A DNA stretch of 64,000 bases from JAEUKA01 sp044228505. Its GTDB lineage: Bacteria > Myxococcota_A > Polyangia > Palsa-1104 > JAEUJZ01. Location of the stretch: NCBI GenBank assembly GCA_044228505.1, contig JBGAUT010000004.1, forward strand, positions 186,001 through 250,000, written 5' to 3'. The notes below the pieces were generated by a model that had not been told where the DNA came from, searched no databases, and saw only the letters and a list, made by a program, of their open reading frames with translations. Position 1 is the first letter of the stretch; every line of letters begins with the position of its first letter. The translations under genes were made by a program, and so were the position numbers. This document shows, piece after piece, positions 1 through 8,435 of this stretch.

Positions 1-2
1 GG

Positions 3-299
3 CTCGCCTGGATCATGATCCCGATCGAGATCATCGGTCACTTGGCCCGTCCGCTGTCGCTGTCGATGCGTTTGATGGGGAACATGGTCTCGGACCACAA
101 GGTGGTTGGGGTGTTCTTCTTCCTGGTGCCTCTGCTGGTCCCGGTGCCGTTCCTCATCCTCGGCACCATGGTCGCAGTGATCCAGACGCTGGTGTTCTGC
201 TTGCTGTCGATGGTGTACATCAACATGGCCGTCGCCACACACGATCACGACGACGATCACGGCCACGAGGCCCACGGCGAACACGCCCACGCGCACTAA
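3..299 (+). CDS. atpB: ATP synthase F0 subunit a, 3' part only
   Basis: C-terminal 98 residues of the F0 subunit a, the stator channel protein beside the c-ring. The open frame continues to the left edge, so the 5' part lies outside the window. The family signature RPLSLSMRLMGN is visible, with the essential stator arginine in the MRLMGN segment (codon 69-71). Two strongly hydrophobic helices follow. The protein ends in an unusual 20-residue tail with eight histidines and four aspartates. atpE follows after 131 bases, and no b, delta or alpha gene comes after it. The catalytic F1 genes must therefore be elsewhere, as is common in deltaproteobacteria. Identity is secure; the role of the tail is unknown. 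Confidence 0.93.
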   Translation, partial: LAWIMIPIEIIGHLARPLSLSMRLMGNMVSDHKVVGVFFFLVPLLVPVPFLILGTMVAVIQTLVFCLLSMVYINMAVATHDHDDDHGHEAHGEHAHAH

Positions 300-430
300 C
301 GATCCCCCGGCGCGCCACTGACGAGCCGCCGAGGCCAGCCCATTTCCTGCTCGGGAATGGGAAGATTGATTCACAACCTCAAGACCGGTACAAAAACCAA
401 ACGCTGCCTTTTCAAGGAGGAACACGAAAC

Positions 431-772
431 ATGACGACCAAGATCTCCAAGTACATGCTCGCGGCCATGGCTGCGCTTGTGACCCTGATGGCTACCTCGG
501 CTGCCTACGCTCAGGCGGCTTCGCCCGAAGTTGCCAAGGCTGAAAATGCCCGCTGGTACGCTCTCGCTGCGGCGCTCGGCCTTGGCATCGCCGCATTCGG
601 TGGCGCGCTCGGTCAGGGTCGGGCAGCAGCGGCGGCCCTCGATGGCATCGCCCGCAACCCCGGTGCATCGGACAAGCTGTTCACCCCGATGATCCTCGGT
701 CTCGCCCTCATCGAGTCGCTGGTCATCTACTCGCTGCTCATCGCCTTCCTGCTCTACGGAAAGATCGGCTAA
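431..772 (+). CDS. atpE: ATP synthase F0 subunit c with N-terminal signal peptide
   Basis: c-ring proteolipid, 113 residues against about 80 in most bacteria. The extra length is an N-terminal Sec-type signal peptide with a probable cleavage site after AYA (residues 25-27). Two transmembrane hairpin helices follow. Helix 1 has the glycine-rich run and GQG (Gln62). Helix 2 carries the ion-binding carboxylate Glu95, followed by Ser96 and Tyr100. Gln, Glu, Ser and Tyr at these positions match the Na+-coordinating residues described for the Ilyobacter tartaricus c-ring, although the Thr after the Ser is Leu here. A strong ribosome binding site (AAGGAGG, 414-420) fixes the start. The stop overlaps that of the convergent crotonase gene by four bases. 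Confidence 0.95.
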   Translation: MTTKISKYMLAAMAALVTLMATSAAYAQAASPEVAKAENARWYALAAALGLGIAAFGGALGQGRAAAAALDGIARNPGASDKLFTPMILGLALIESLVIYSLLIAFLLYGKIG

Positions 773-1539
773 GCACCCGACTTGCCGTGACGGCCTTCGC
801 CCGACGCAAAGGCTGTGGCCCCTCCGACCGTCTCTCCAGACAAAATCGTTTGCATCCCTAGCTGGAACTCGCGACGCAACGCTTCGTCGATCGGCTTCGG
901 TTCATCGAACTGAAGCAGCGTCGCCATTCGATCGCTGCGAAGGCAGTTCTGCGGCAGCCGCGCCAGCTCCTTCGCAAGCTGCTCCGCACTTCGCCGAACC
1001 ATCCCGGTCGGAACCAACCGATTCACGAGCCCCATCCCGTGCGCTTCGCTGGCGCTGACCGGGCGTCCCGTAAGGATCAGATCGAGCGCCCGTCCGAGCC
1101 CGACAATCTGCGGCAGCCGAACCGTACCCCCATCGATTAGCGGTACCCCAAATCGGCGACAAAACACACCGAGTACGGCGCTCTCTTCAGCGACGCGCAG
1201 GTCACAAAAACAGGCCAGCTCCAGACCTCCGGCCACGGCATAGCCCGAAATCGCGGCAATCACTGGCTTGCTAAGCCGCATCCGCGTCGGTCCCATCGGC
1301 CCATCACCGTCGATGCTGAGCTGATTTGGGTTGCCATTGGCCACCTGCTTCAGATCTGCACCCGCGCAAAAATGTCCGCCTTCACCAAACAGCACCGCCA
1401 CTTTTGCCGTGGGATCGTTGTCAAAGTCGCGGAAAGCCTGCGAAAGCGCCTCCGCCGTCTCACGGTCCACTGCATTGCGAACCTCGGGACGGCTCAAGAC
1501 CACCGTCCACACCTCGTCTTGCTTCTCGACTTTGACCAT
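769..1539 (-). CDS. crotonase / enoyl-CoA hydratase family protein
   Basis: 256-residue crotonase-fold protein expected to act on acyl-CoA thioesters. The oxyanion-hole segments are visible (CAGADL, and AGGLELA with the first family glutamate). The second glutamate of true hydratases, in the usual QPE motif, is absent: the aligned stretch reads VFCRRFGVP. The substituted motif FGVPLIDGGTVRLP is typical of a broad subfamily annotated only as crotonase/enoyl-CoA hydratase. The reaction may be hydration with altered chemistry or isomerisation, and the substrate is unknown. The ATG at 1539 is preceded by GGGAGG. It is convergent to atpE and unrelated to it by function. Confidence 0.85.
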   Translation of the reverse strand: MVKVEKQDEVWTVVLSRPEVRNAVDRETAEALSQAFRDFDNDPTAKVAVLFGEGGHFCAGADLKQVANGNPNQLSIDGDGPMGPTRMRLSKPVIAAISGYAVAGGLELACFCDLRVAEESAVLGVFCRRFGVPLIDGGTVRLPQIVGLGRALDLILTGRPVSASEAHGMGLVNRLVPTGMVRRSAEQLAKELARLPQNCLRSDRMATLLQFDEPKPIDEALRREFQLGMQTILSGETVGGATAFASGEGRHGKSGA

Positions 1540-1646
1540 CAGAGCCTCCCTTGCGACAAAATCTGAAAGATTGAGCAGCTAACCACGCAACTGCTTTTTC
1601 GGGCCGCCGAACATCGCTTGCAACCACCACTGGTTAGGAGGACCTC

Positions 1647-2333
1647 ATGATCGATCGCGGCTCAATTTTGTGTCTGCTGTTGGCTCTTCTGTTCGAAATC
1701 TCTGCGCATGCAGCCCCAGCCCCTAGCGCCACGGACCGAGCCATCCTACGCGCTGCCGTCGACACAGCAGAGCTAAGTCCGTCGCGCACCCGCTCGCTAC
1801 GGCTGCGACTTCACCTCGCACCCCTGCTGCCCCAGCTTCGGGTGACCTTCGGGCGAGGCTGGCAGCTCACCACCAGTCGCGACTTTTTGCTGGAAACCCC
1901 GCAGAGCGACAGTGATCGGGTAAATTACGCGCTGAGTGCCCACTGGGACTTGGCGCGGCTGGTGATGCCCCACGAGGAGCTTCAGCTTGCCAAAGAGGAA
2001 CAACGCCGAGCCATGCTCCGTCTGCACCTAGAAGAACGGGTGGCGCGACTTTTGGCCGAGCGCTGCCTTCTGCATCAGCAAGCCGGACGGCTGACACGCA
2101 GCGACGAGCAAAAGCGAGTTTCCATCGAGGCAACTCTAACTGTGCTGACTGGCGGTGCAGCACTTCCCCCCGTGGGAAGTATCGATGACTGTCCCGCTCT
2201 GCCACTGCGAGTCGGTGGGCCCTCCACGTCGTCAAATGGGGACGCGGAGCAAAGGGCCATCCCGAGCAGCGCTCCGGCCGAGAACCCGCTTGACCCAAGT
2301 GCGCCCAGTGAGGGCGGCGCAAGCGACGAATAG
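1647..2333 (+). CDS. exported hypothetical protein
   Basis: 228 residues, family not recognised. A clear signal peptide covers residues 1-22 (cleavage near AHA-AP), so the product is probably periplasmic. The middle (about residues 95-150) is rich in Leu, Glu and Arg with heptad-like spacing (EELQLAKEEQRR, LEERVARLLAER), suggesting a helical or coiled-coil segment. The last 50 residues are low-complexity Ser/Pro/Gly and probably disordered. It starts with a good Shine-Dalgarno (TAGGAGG, 1636-1642) and lies 29 bases before acpS on the same strand. Function unknown. Confidence 0.7.
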   Translation: MIDRGSILCLLLALLFEISAHAAPAPSATDRAILRAAVDTAELSPSRTRSLRLRLHLAPLLPQLRVTFGRGWQLTTSRDFLLETPQSDSDRVNYALSAHWDLARLVMPHEELQLAKEEQRRAMLRLHLEERVARLLAERCLLHQQAGRLTRSDEQKRVSIEATLTVLTGGAALPPVGSIDDCPALPLRVGGPSTSSNGDAEQRAIPSSAPAENPLDPSAPSEGGASDE

Positions 2334-2362
2334 CTGTTTAACTGTGCTATTTCTGCCTCTCG

Positions 2363-2746
2363 ATGATCGTTGGTGTTGGCTTGGACCTGTGCTTGATCTC
2401 ACGTATCGAGCGAGCGCTCTCGCGCAGCGCCGGTCGCTTTGCTGCCCGCGTATTTACGGATGGCGAACGAAGCTATTGCGACAGCCGATCCGCGCCGGGA
2501 CAGCACTACGCTGCCCGCTTTGCTGCCAAAGAAGCGCTGCTCAAAGCGCTGAGCGTGCCGGATGGCCTCAGCTGGCATGAGCTAGAAGTTGTACAGAGTC
2601 CAAATAGTGGCCCAAGCCTGGTCCTTCATGGCGCAGCGCAGCAGGCTGCCTTGCGGTTGGGCGTCACCAAGCTACACCTGTCGCTAACCCATCAGGGTGA
2701 CATGGCCAGCGCCGTGGTTATCGCCGAGCGAAGCGGAGGTCTTTGA
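2363..2746 (+). CDS. acpS: holo-[acyl-carrier-protein] synthase
   Basis: Transfers 4'-phosphopantetheine from CoA to a serine of acyl carrier protein, activating fatty acid synthesis. 127 residues, the normal AcpS length. The N-terminal VGVGLDL motif carries the Mg2+-binding aspartate, and RFAAKEALLKAL is the second signature with the metal-binding glutamate. The stop codon overlaps the nnrE-nnrD start in TGATG, so the two genes are probably translationally coupled. The same arrangement is common in other bacteria. Confidence 0.95.
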   Translation: MIVGVGLDLCLISRIERALSRSAGRFAARVFTDGERSYCDSRSAPGQHYAARFAAKEALLKALSVPDGLSWHELEVVQSPNSGPSLVLHGAAQQAALRLGVTKLHLSLTHQGDMASAVVIAERSGGL

Positions 2747-4431
2747 TGATTCCACTACCAACCGCCGCCCAGATGCGCGCACTCGATGAAGACACGATTG
2801 CGAAGCTGGGAATCCCAGGCGGAGTCCTAATGGAAAGTGCCGGTCGCAGTGTGATCACGGTGCTCCACCAACTCCACCACGCGACAAGGATTGACCTTGC
2901 TCAGGCGCAGATCCTCATCGTAGCGGGTCCGGGTAACAACGGTGGCGACGGCATGGTGATCGCACGCTACCTTCACGAGCAAGGTCGTCGCTCTGAGCTG
3001 TGGGTCGTCGCCGACCGTGCCAGAGTCCGTGGCGATGCGCTGCTGCACCTGCTCGCGGCTGAAGCCGCAGGCGTCAAAGCTCATTTCTGTGACGGAACGG
3101 TAACGCTGCTTGGGGAGCGACTGGCCAGCCTTCGGCCTGAAGATCTCATCATCGATGCGCTGCTCGGTACCGGGCTTCAGCGCTCGGTGACCGGAGGACT
3201 CGCGCAGGTCGTTTCGAGCATCAACACCAGCCGGGCCGTCACTGTCTCGGTTGATTTGCCATCAGGACTCGATGCCGATCGCGGTGTTCCCAGCGATGCA
3301 ACGATAGAACCGTGCATCGTGCGAGCGGATTACACGGTCACGCTGGGGTTTCCCAAGCTGGGACTGGTCGGTTCGCCAGGTTTTCTCTTCGCAGGCGAGA
3401 TGTTCCTCGCGGACATCGGCATCCCGGCCTCGCTATGTCCAAAGCACAAGGTCAGCGCTCAGCTCGTCGATGCCAGTGTGCTCGCGCCGCTGGCTGCACC
3501 CCGCTCACCGCTCGGCCATAAGGGCAGTCATGGTCACTTGTTGATCATTGCAGGCTCCCAAGGGAAGCTCGGTGCTGCGCTACTTTCGACGGAAGCCGCC
3601 CTGCGGACCGGTGTTGGACTGTGTACATTGGCTGTGCCAGAAAACGCCCTGGATGGCTCGCTGGGAAGTCGGTGTCCTGAGGCGATGACCCTACCCTACG
3701 CGCTCACCGAAACCGTTCTAGGAAACCAGCTACTGCCCGCTCTCAGCGGCAAAACCGCACTGGCTGTTGGACCAGGTCTCGCACCGGTGCCGGCCATCCG
3801 TGAGCTGCTGCTCGCCGTCCTTTCTCACGGAGGGCAACCGATGGTGTTCGATGCCGAAGCCATCAACCAGTTGGTCGGTGCTGAGCCCCACTTGCTGGCA
3901 CGCGCTCGCCGTGGCGCAAAAACCGTGCTCACACCGCATCCGGGAGAAGCCGCCCGGCTGCTCGGCACCACGTCGGCGGCAGTTCAAGCGGATCGCGTTG
4001 CTGCGGCCCGTGCGATCGCTGAAAAAACCGCAGCGGTGGTCGTACTCAAGGGAGCCCGGACTCTTGTCGTCGAGCCGCCGGGATTCGCGCAGCACGCGAG
4101 CGAAGCACGCCTGGCGGTGATCCCGACGGGAAATCCGGGGATGGGCTCGGGCGGGATGGGTGATGCGCTCACTGGAATGATTGCGGCGCTGCTCGCTGCC
4201 GGTTGGGCCACGTTCGACGCTGCGTGTGCTGCAGCCTACTGGCATGGACTCGCCGGAGACCTGGTATCCGCTCGAAGAGCCCCAGGCAGCATCGTGCTGG
4301 GGACAGAGGTCATTGCTGTGTTGGATGAAGCGAGGTCGCTCGCAGGACGATTCGCAACCAGCCACAGGCCGTGGCCAGTTGTGTCGCTTGATTGGACACA
4401 GGGACGCACAGGATGCGCCCCTAAGAGTTAG
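2746..4431 (+). CDS. nnrED: bifunctional NAD(P)H-hydrate epimerase / ADP-dependent dehydratase
   Basis: Repairs hydrated NADH and NADPH. The N-terminal epimerase domain (about residues 1-215) shows PGNNGGDGMV and VDLPSGLDAD. The C-terminal dehydratase domain (about 225-500) shows GHLLIIAGSQGK, TPHPGEAARLLG and the nucleotide-binding GMGSGGMGDALTG stretch. The total of 561 residues is normal for the fusion. The ATG at 2746 is chosen over the TTG at 2743 because it overlaps the acpS stop. The 3' end overlaps the stop of convergent gltA by four bases. Confidence 0.95.
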   Translation: MIPLPTAAQMRALDEDTIAKLGIPGGVLMESAGRSVITVLHQLHHATRIDLAQAQILIVAGPGNNGGDGMVIARYLHEQGRRSELWVVADRARVRGDALLHLLAAEAAGVKAHFCDGTVTLLGERLASLRPEDLIIDALLGTGLQRSVTGGLAQVVSSINTSRAVTVSVDLPSGLDADRGVPSDATIEPCIVRADYTVTLGFPKLGLVGSPGFLFAGEMFLADIGIPASLCPKHKVSAQLVDASVLAPLAAPRSPLGHKGSHGHLLIIAGSQGKLGAALLSTEAALRTGVGLCTLAVPENALDGSLGSRCPEAMTLPYALTETVLGNQLLPALSGKTALAVGPGLAPVPAIRELLLAVLSHGGQPMVFDAEAINQLVGAEPHLLARARRGAKTVLTPHPGEAARLLGTTSAAVQADRVAAARAIAEKTAAVVVLKGARTLVVEPPGFAQHASEARLAVIPTGNPGMGSGGMGDALTGMIAALLAAGWATFDAACAAAYWHGLAGDLVSARRAPGSIVLGTEVIAVLDEARSLAGRFATSHRPWPVVSLDWTQGRTGCAPKS

Positions 4432-5747
4432 CCGCGCTTGCGCTCGTACTCGAACGGGTTCGGACGATCGGCAGGATAGTCACGACGATCGACGCCAGTG
4501 TAGATCTGGCGGGGACGGGCAATCTTCTGCTCGGGGTCGTCGAGCATCTCGCACCACTGGGCCAGCCAGCCCGAGGTACGCGGAATCGCGAACAGCACCG
4601 GGAACATATCGACGGGGAAGCCCATGGCCTGGTAGATGAGGCCCGAGTAGAAGTCGACGTTCGGGTACAGCTTGCGCTTGACGAAGTAGTCATCCTGAAG
4701 CGCAATTCGCTCAAGCTCGACGGCGATATCGAGCAGTTTGTTGCGGCCCGTAACCTCGAACACCTGCTCGGCGAGGCGTTTGATGACCTTGGCGCGTGGA
4801 TCGTAGTTTTTGTAGACCCGGTGGCCAAAGCCCATCAGCTTCTTCTCGCCCTTGCCTTCTTTGACTTCTTTGACGAAGGCCGGGACGTTCGACAGGCTGC
4901 CAATCTCGGCGAGCATACGAAGCACCGCCTCGTTGGCACCACCGTGGAGTGGGCCGTACAGCGCCGCCGAAGCAGCCGCCACCGCTGAGTACGGATCAAC
5001 CAGCGAGCTGCCGGTGGCACGCATTACCGAGGTCGAGCAGTTTTGCTCGTGATCGGCGTGGAGAATGAACAGTACATCGAGAGCGCGCTCGAGGATGGGG
5101 TTCGGCTTGTAGCGCGGCTCGCTCATCCGCTTCATCATCGCCAGGAAGTTGCCAGCAAAGCTGAGCTGGTTGTCCGGGTAGACGAACGGGAAGCCCTGGC
5201 TGTGACGGAACGACCACGCCGCAATCGTCGGCACCTTGGCCAGCAGGCGAACGACGTTGAGCATGCGAATGTTCTTGTCGTGGACGTGCTTGGCTTCAGG
5301 GTAAAACGTCGACAGCGCGCCAATCGTCGCCAGAAACATGCCCATCGGGTGGGCGTCGTAGCGGAAACCCTCGATGACGGTCTTTACGTTCTCGTGAACG
5401 AAGGTGTGGGTCGTGATCTGCTCGACCCAGTGCGCAAGCTGCTGTTGGTTCGGGAGCTCGCCGTAAAACAGCAGGTAGGCGACCTCAAGGTAGCTCGATG
5501 TCTCGGCGAGCTGCTCGATCGGGTAGCCTCGGTAACGGAGGATGCCCTTGTCACCGTCGATCAAGGTGATCGCCGACCGACAAGAAGCAGTGTTCAGGTA
5601 TGCCGGGTCATAGCCCATCAGTCCAAAGTCGTCGTCCCCGGTCTTGATTTGACGCAGGTCGACGGAGCGAATGGAGCCGTCGGTGATGGGAAGCTCATAG
5701 TTCTTGCCGGTGCGGTTATCGGTGATGGTCAGGGTGTTCTTCGACAT
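4428..5747 (-). CDS. gltA: citrate synthase
   Basis: Condenses acetyl-CoA with oxaloacetate to citrate, entry to the TCA cycle. 439 residues. Catalytic and binding motifs are present: HADHEQNCSTS with a catalytic histidine, GPLHGGANEAV, and GFGHRVYKNYDPRA with the second histidine. YPNVDFYSGLIYQ carries the catalytic aspartate. The length and N-terminal beta region resemble the large hexameric, NADH-sensitive Gram-negative enzymes, which is inference only. The start has GAGGG about five bases upstream. It is monocistronic by its context, convergent with nnrED and divergent from the glycosyltransferase gene. Confidence 0.96.
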   Translation of the reverse strand: MSKNTLTITDNRTGKNYELPITDGSIRSVDLRQIKTGDDDFGLMGYDPAYLNTASCRSAITLIDGDKGILRYRGYPIEQLAETSSYLEVAYLLFYGELPNQQQLAHWVEQITTHTFVHENVKTVIEGFRYDAHPMGMFLATIGALSTFYPEAKHVHDKNIRMLNVVRLLAKVPTIAAWSFRHSQGFPFVYPDNQLSFAGNFLAMMKRMSEPRYKPNPILERALDVLFILHADHEQNCSTSVMRATGSSLVDPYSAVAAASAALYGPLHGGANEAVLRMLAEIGSLSNVPAFVKEVKEGKGEKKLMGFGHRVYKNYDPRAKVIKRLAEQVFEVTGRNKLLDIAVELERIALQDDYFVKRKLYPNVDFYSGLIYQAMGFPVDMFPVLFAIPRTSGWLAQWCEMLDDPEQKIARPRQIYTGVDRRDYPADRPNPFEYERKRG

Positions 5748-6098
5748 GGTCCCTCTTTACGCTCAAAGGGCTGAAACGGATGATGGGGCCGCTTAGGCGG
5801 CACCGGGCTCAAGTAGCGTCACCTTGGGCTAGCCTGGCCAAAGCAATCGGCGGGCAGTCTAGCGGAAGGGCTCACGCTCGTCACTATCTTGCGCCATCTT
5901 TTCTGCTGAATCATCCGCTTTTGCGCACCGAGGACGAACCTTCGGAAGTGCGCTCAGCACCAGGTTCATCGGGTTTGATGCCACACACCGCGAACAAGCA
6001 GCCAGCCCTTCGCGGATCGCCTAACCATCATTTAATGACGCGCTGCGCCAAACCGACCTAGACCGCCGCTGGGCTTGCGAAACAGGCCGACTTCGACG
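5748..6098. other. intergenic region between gltA and the membrane glycosyltransferase gene
   Basis: About 350 bases between divergent genes, so it should hold both promoters, but no convincing sigma-70 boxes stand out. A short GC hairpin (GCCGC-TTAG-GCGGC, 5785-5798) lies about 40 bases upstream of the gltA start. Open frames crossing the region lack ribosome binding sites and look random. Confidence 0.5.
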
Positions 6099-8435
6099 AT
6101 GTTTGCGCGACCGATGTCCAGCCTCGAATCTTCACCATCACCACCGCCTGATCTTTCGCCGCCGCCCCTCGCCAGAACCACTTCGTGGCTTGCGGCATTG
6201 TCGCGACCTGGCCCGGCTGTGCTGCTGCTCCTTTTGTGTTCTGCGCTGGTGCTGCTGCCGGGGATTGGCAGCTTCGGGCTCTGGGATCCTCACGAGGTTC
6301 GTCTCGTCGAAGGTGCGAGTGATCCAATTGCGATCGGCGAGCTGTGGAAGCCAGCCAATGCGATGAAGCCGCGACTACCGCTCATCCCGATCAAGGTCGG
6401 GCTCAAGCTGCTCGGGACCGGAGAGCTTGGGGCACGACTGCCGATGGCACTCGTCGCGATGTTACTGCTGGCGACCATGGTGCTGTATGGGGTGGTCAGC
6501 CGCCACGTGCGTGCCTCGCTGCTTGGTGGTCTGGTGCTGCTGACCACACCGGCGCTGTTTTTGGGTGCGAGACAAGCGAGCCTGCACCTGCTACCGATGG
6601 GCGCACAGCTGCTTTCGGTGACAGGGCTGCTTGCACTGTGCTGGCCACGGCCGGGTCGTACCGTTGTCGACGTCGGGCTCGGCTTGGTGCTGGCCGGATG
6701 TGGCCTTTTGCTGGGGCTGCTCACCACGGGAGGTCTGATTGGTCTCGCCGTTCCCGCACTCGCCGTGGCGCTGGCGCTGGCGCTGAGTGGTGGCCCCATG
6801 GTGGGAGAGCTCATCGCCTCGGTCGTGGCTGGACTAGGCCTGATCATGCCGATTCGTCAGCTCCTCGTCGTGGCACAAGGAAAACCGTCGCTGCTGATGA
6901 TTGCTGCAGGGCTGCTGCTGATCGCCGGACTCGCGGGCGCAGTGCTTGGTCGTCGGCCGGTCTGGCTGTGCGCGTCTCTGCTGGCGATTGGCCTATTTCC
7001 GGCGTTACCGACGAGCACAAATGGCTATACCGGCTGGCTTGCGGGAGTTCCGCACTGGCCGGCGCATCGAGAGATGCAAGCCGACTCTCTGCTCAAGACG
7101 ATTGGATTTGTGATGTTCCCGTGGGTAGCTCTCCTGCCGGTGGCAATGGCTCAGGTATTTTCGCATCCACCGACGAGCGAACCCAATGATGAGTCAGTTT
7201 CCAATCGTCCACAGTTCGTGCAAGTGCTGCTGGTGGCGTGGATCGCTATCGGCTACCTGCTGCACACGCTCCAGGTGGCGTTGGTTCAAGACGTAGCGTT
7301 TGCGTCCCTACCAGCACTGGCGCTACTCATCGGTTACTACTTGGATCAGCTCTTGTCGGGGCGGCGTCCTTCTTTGGTTGCGGTGACCAGCACGGGCCTG
7401 CTGGCACTGTTTGTCGCCCGCGACTTCTTCTTCGGACCCGAGCAGTATCTATCGGCACAACTGACCGAGTCGCTGCGTTGGCCTGCGGTTCAGACGGGAA
7501 CCGACGTATTGATCGGTCAAGGCGGGCAAATTCTGAGCACGCTCGGAATTGTCGTTGCCGTGCTCTTCGCGCTCGGGCTGTATTTCGCCCAAGTGCGGAC
7601 TGTGGCGCTTTTGCCAGGTGCAGCGCTGCTGCTATCGCTGTTCACGATCCACGGCCTGATTCCAGCGGTCACCCGCCACGTCTCGTACCGAGGGATTTAC
7701 ACCAAGTACGAAAAACTCGGCGGTGGTGAGCTGGGCCTTTATGGACTTCAGCGCTCGTCGGCGAGAATTTATGGTCAGCACAGCGTCGAGATCCCTTCTC
7801 TCGACGAGCTGTTCAAGTTCCTGACCAAGACGCCGGGCAAGCGCACGTTTGCGATTGTGGGCTCGGGCGAAATGGCCGCGCTCGACGTTCACTCGTTCCA
7901 GCACAACCAGCCGTATTACGTGGTCGACGACAGCAACAGTCAGTTTTCACTGTTATCGAACCAGCTTGGGGCCGGGGAAAAAGACCTGAACCCACTGCGT
8001 CGCCTGGTATCCACCACGCCGCCCAAACCACAGACCGAGCTCCACGTCACCTTCGATGATCGCGTCGAGCTAATCGGCTACGACATCCCGACGGAGGTTC
8101 AGCGCGGCAGCGAGTTTGTCATCCGACTCCACTATCGAGTCCTACAACCCCTCGGTGGCAACTACCGCGTGTTCCTCCACTTCGATGGAACCGGCAGCCG
8201 CATCAACGGCGATCACATTCCACTCGCCGGCAAGTATCCGACCAACTACTGGACCACCGGACAGTTCATCACCGACGAGCACCGCATGAGCACCTCGCGT
8301 CTAAACCAGAGCGCCGGGTATTATCAGGTGTTTACTGGTCTCTGGCCGGGCGGCGACGGGGCGCGACTGCGTGTCACCCAGGGCCCGCACGAGCCGGACA
8401 ACCGCGTCCGCCTATCGGCGATCAGGGTGAAGTGA
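6099..8435 (+). CDS. polytopic membrane glycosyltransferase (GT-C, ArnT/PMT-like)
   Basis: About 778 residues. The first periplasmic loop has LWDPHEVRLVEGA, which fits the acidic D-x-x-E type motif of GT-C enzymes that use polyprenyl-phosphate sugars. RLPLIPIKVGLKLLG and GARLPMAL follow, as in ArnT-like proteins. Roughly a dozen hydrophobic segments fill residues 45-560. The C-terminal 200 residues are soluble and end in a beta-rich domain with motifs (DHIPLAGKYPTNYW) seen at the end of many large membrane mannosyltransferases. Donor and acceptor are unknown. The start is uncertain: TTG 6075, ATG 6099 and ATG 6114 are all possible and none has a good Shine-Dalgarno. The stop overlaps the next start in TGATG. 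Confidence 0.75.
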   Translation: MFARPMSSLESSPSPPPDLSPPPLARTTSWLAALSRPGPAVLLLLLCSALVLLPGIGSFGLWDPHEVRLVEGASDPIAIGELWKPANAMKPRLPLIPIKVGLKLLGTGELGARLPMALVAMLLLATMVLYGVVSRHVRASLLGGLVLLTTPALFLGARQASLHLLPMGAQLLSVTGLLALCWPRPGRTVVDVGLGLVLAGCGLLLGLLTTGGLIGLAVPALAVALALALSGGPMVGELIASVVAGLGLIMPIRQLLVVAQGKPSLLMIAAGLLLIAGLAGAVLGRRPVWLCASLLAIGLFPALPTSTNGYTGWLAGVPHWPAHREMQADSLLKTIGFVMFPWVALLPVAMAQVFSHPPTSEPNDESVSNRPQFVQVLLVAWIAIGYLLHTLQVALVQDVAFASLPALALLIGYYLDQLLSGRRPSLVAVTSTGLLALFVARDFFFGPEQYLSAQLTESLRWPAVQTGTDVLIGQGGQILSTLGIVVAVLFALGLYFAQVRTVALLPGAALLLSLFTIHGLIPAVTRHVSYRGIYTKYEKLGGGELGLYGLQRSSARIYGQHSVEIPSLDELFKFLTKTPGKRTFAIVGSGEMAALDVHSFQHNQPYYVVDDSNSQFSLLSNQLGAGEKDLNPLRRLVSTTPPKPQTELHVTFDDRVELIGYDIPTEVQRGSEFVIRLHYRVLQPLGGNYRVFLHFDGTGSRINGDHIPLAGKYPTNYWTTGQFITDEHRMSTSRLNQSAGYYQVFTGLWPGGDGARLRVTQGPHEPDNRVRLSAIRVK

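Noticed and set aside
5043..5774. 243-residue frame opposite gltA
   Set aside because: It lies entirely on the other strand of a well-conserved citrate synthase gene, has no ribosome binding site, and its composition is that of an antisense shadow.
5780..6061. 93-residue frame in the gltA/glycosyltransferase gap
   Set aside because: No Shine-Dalgarno, no recognisable motif, and Pro/Arg/His-rich composition typical of chance frames in high-G+C DNA.
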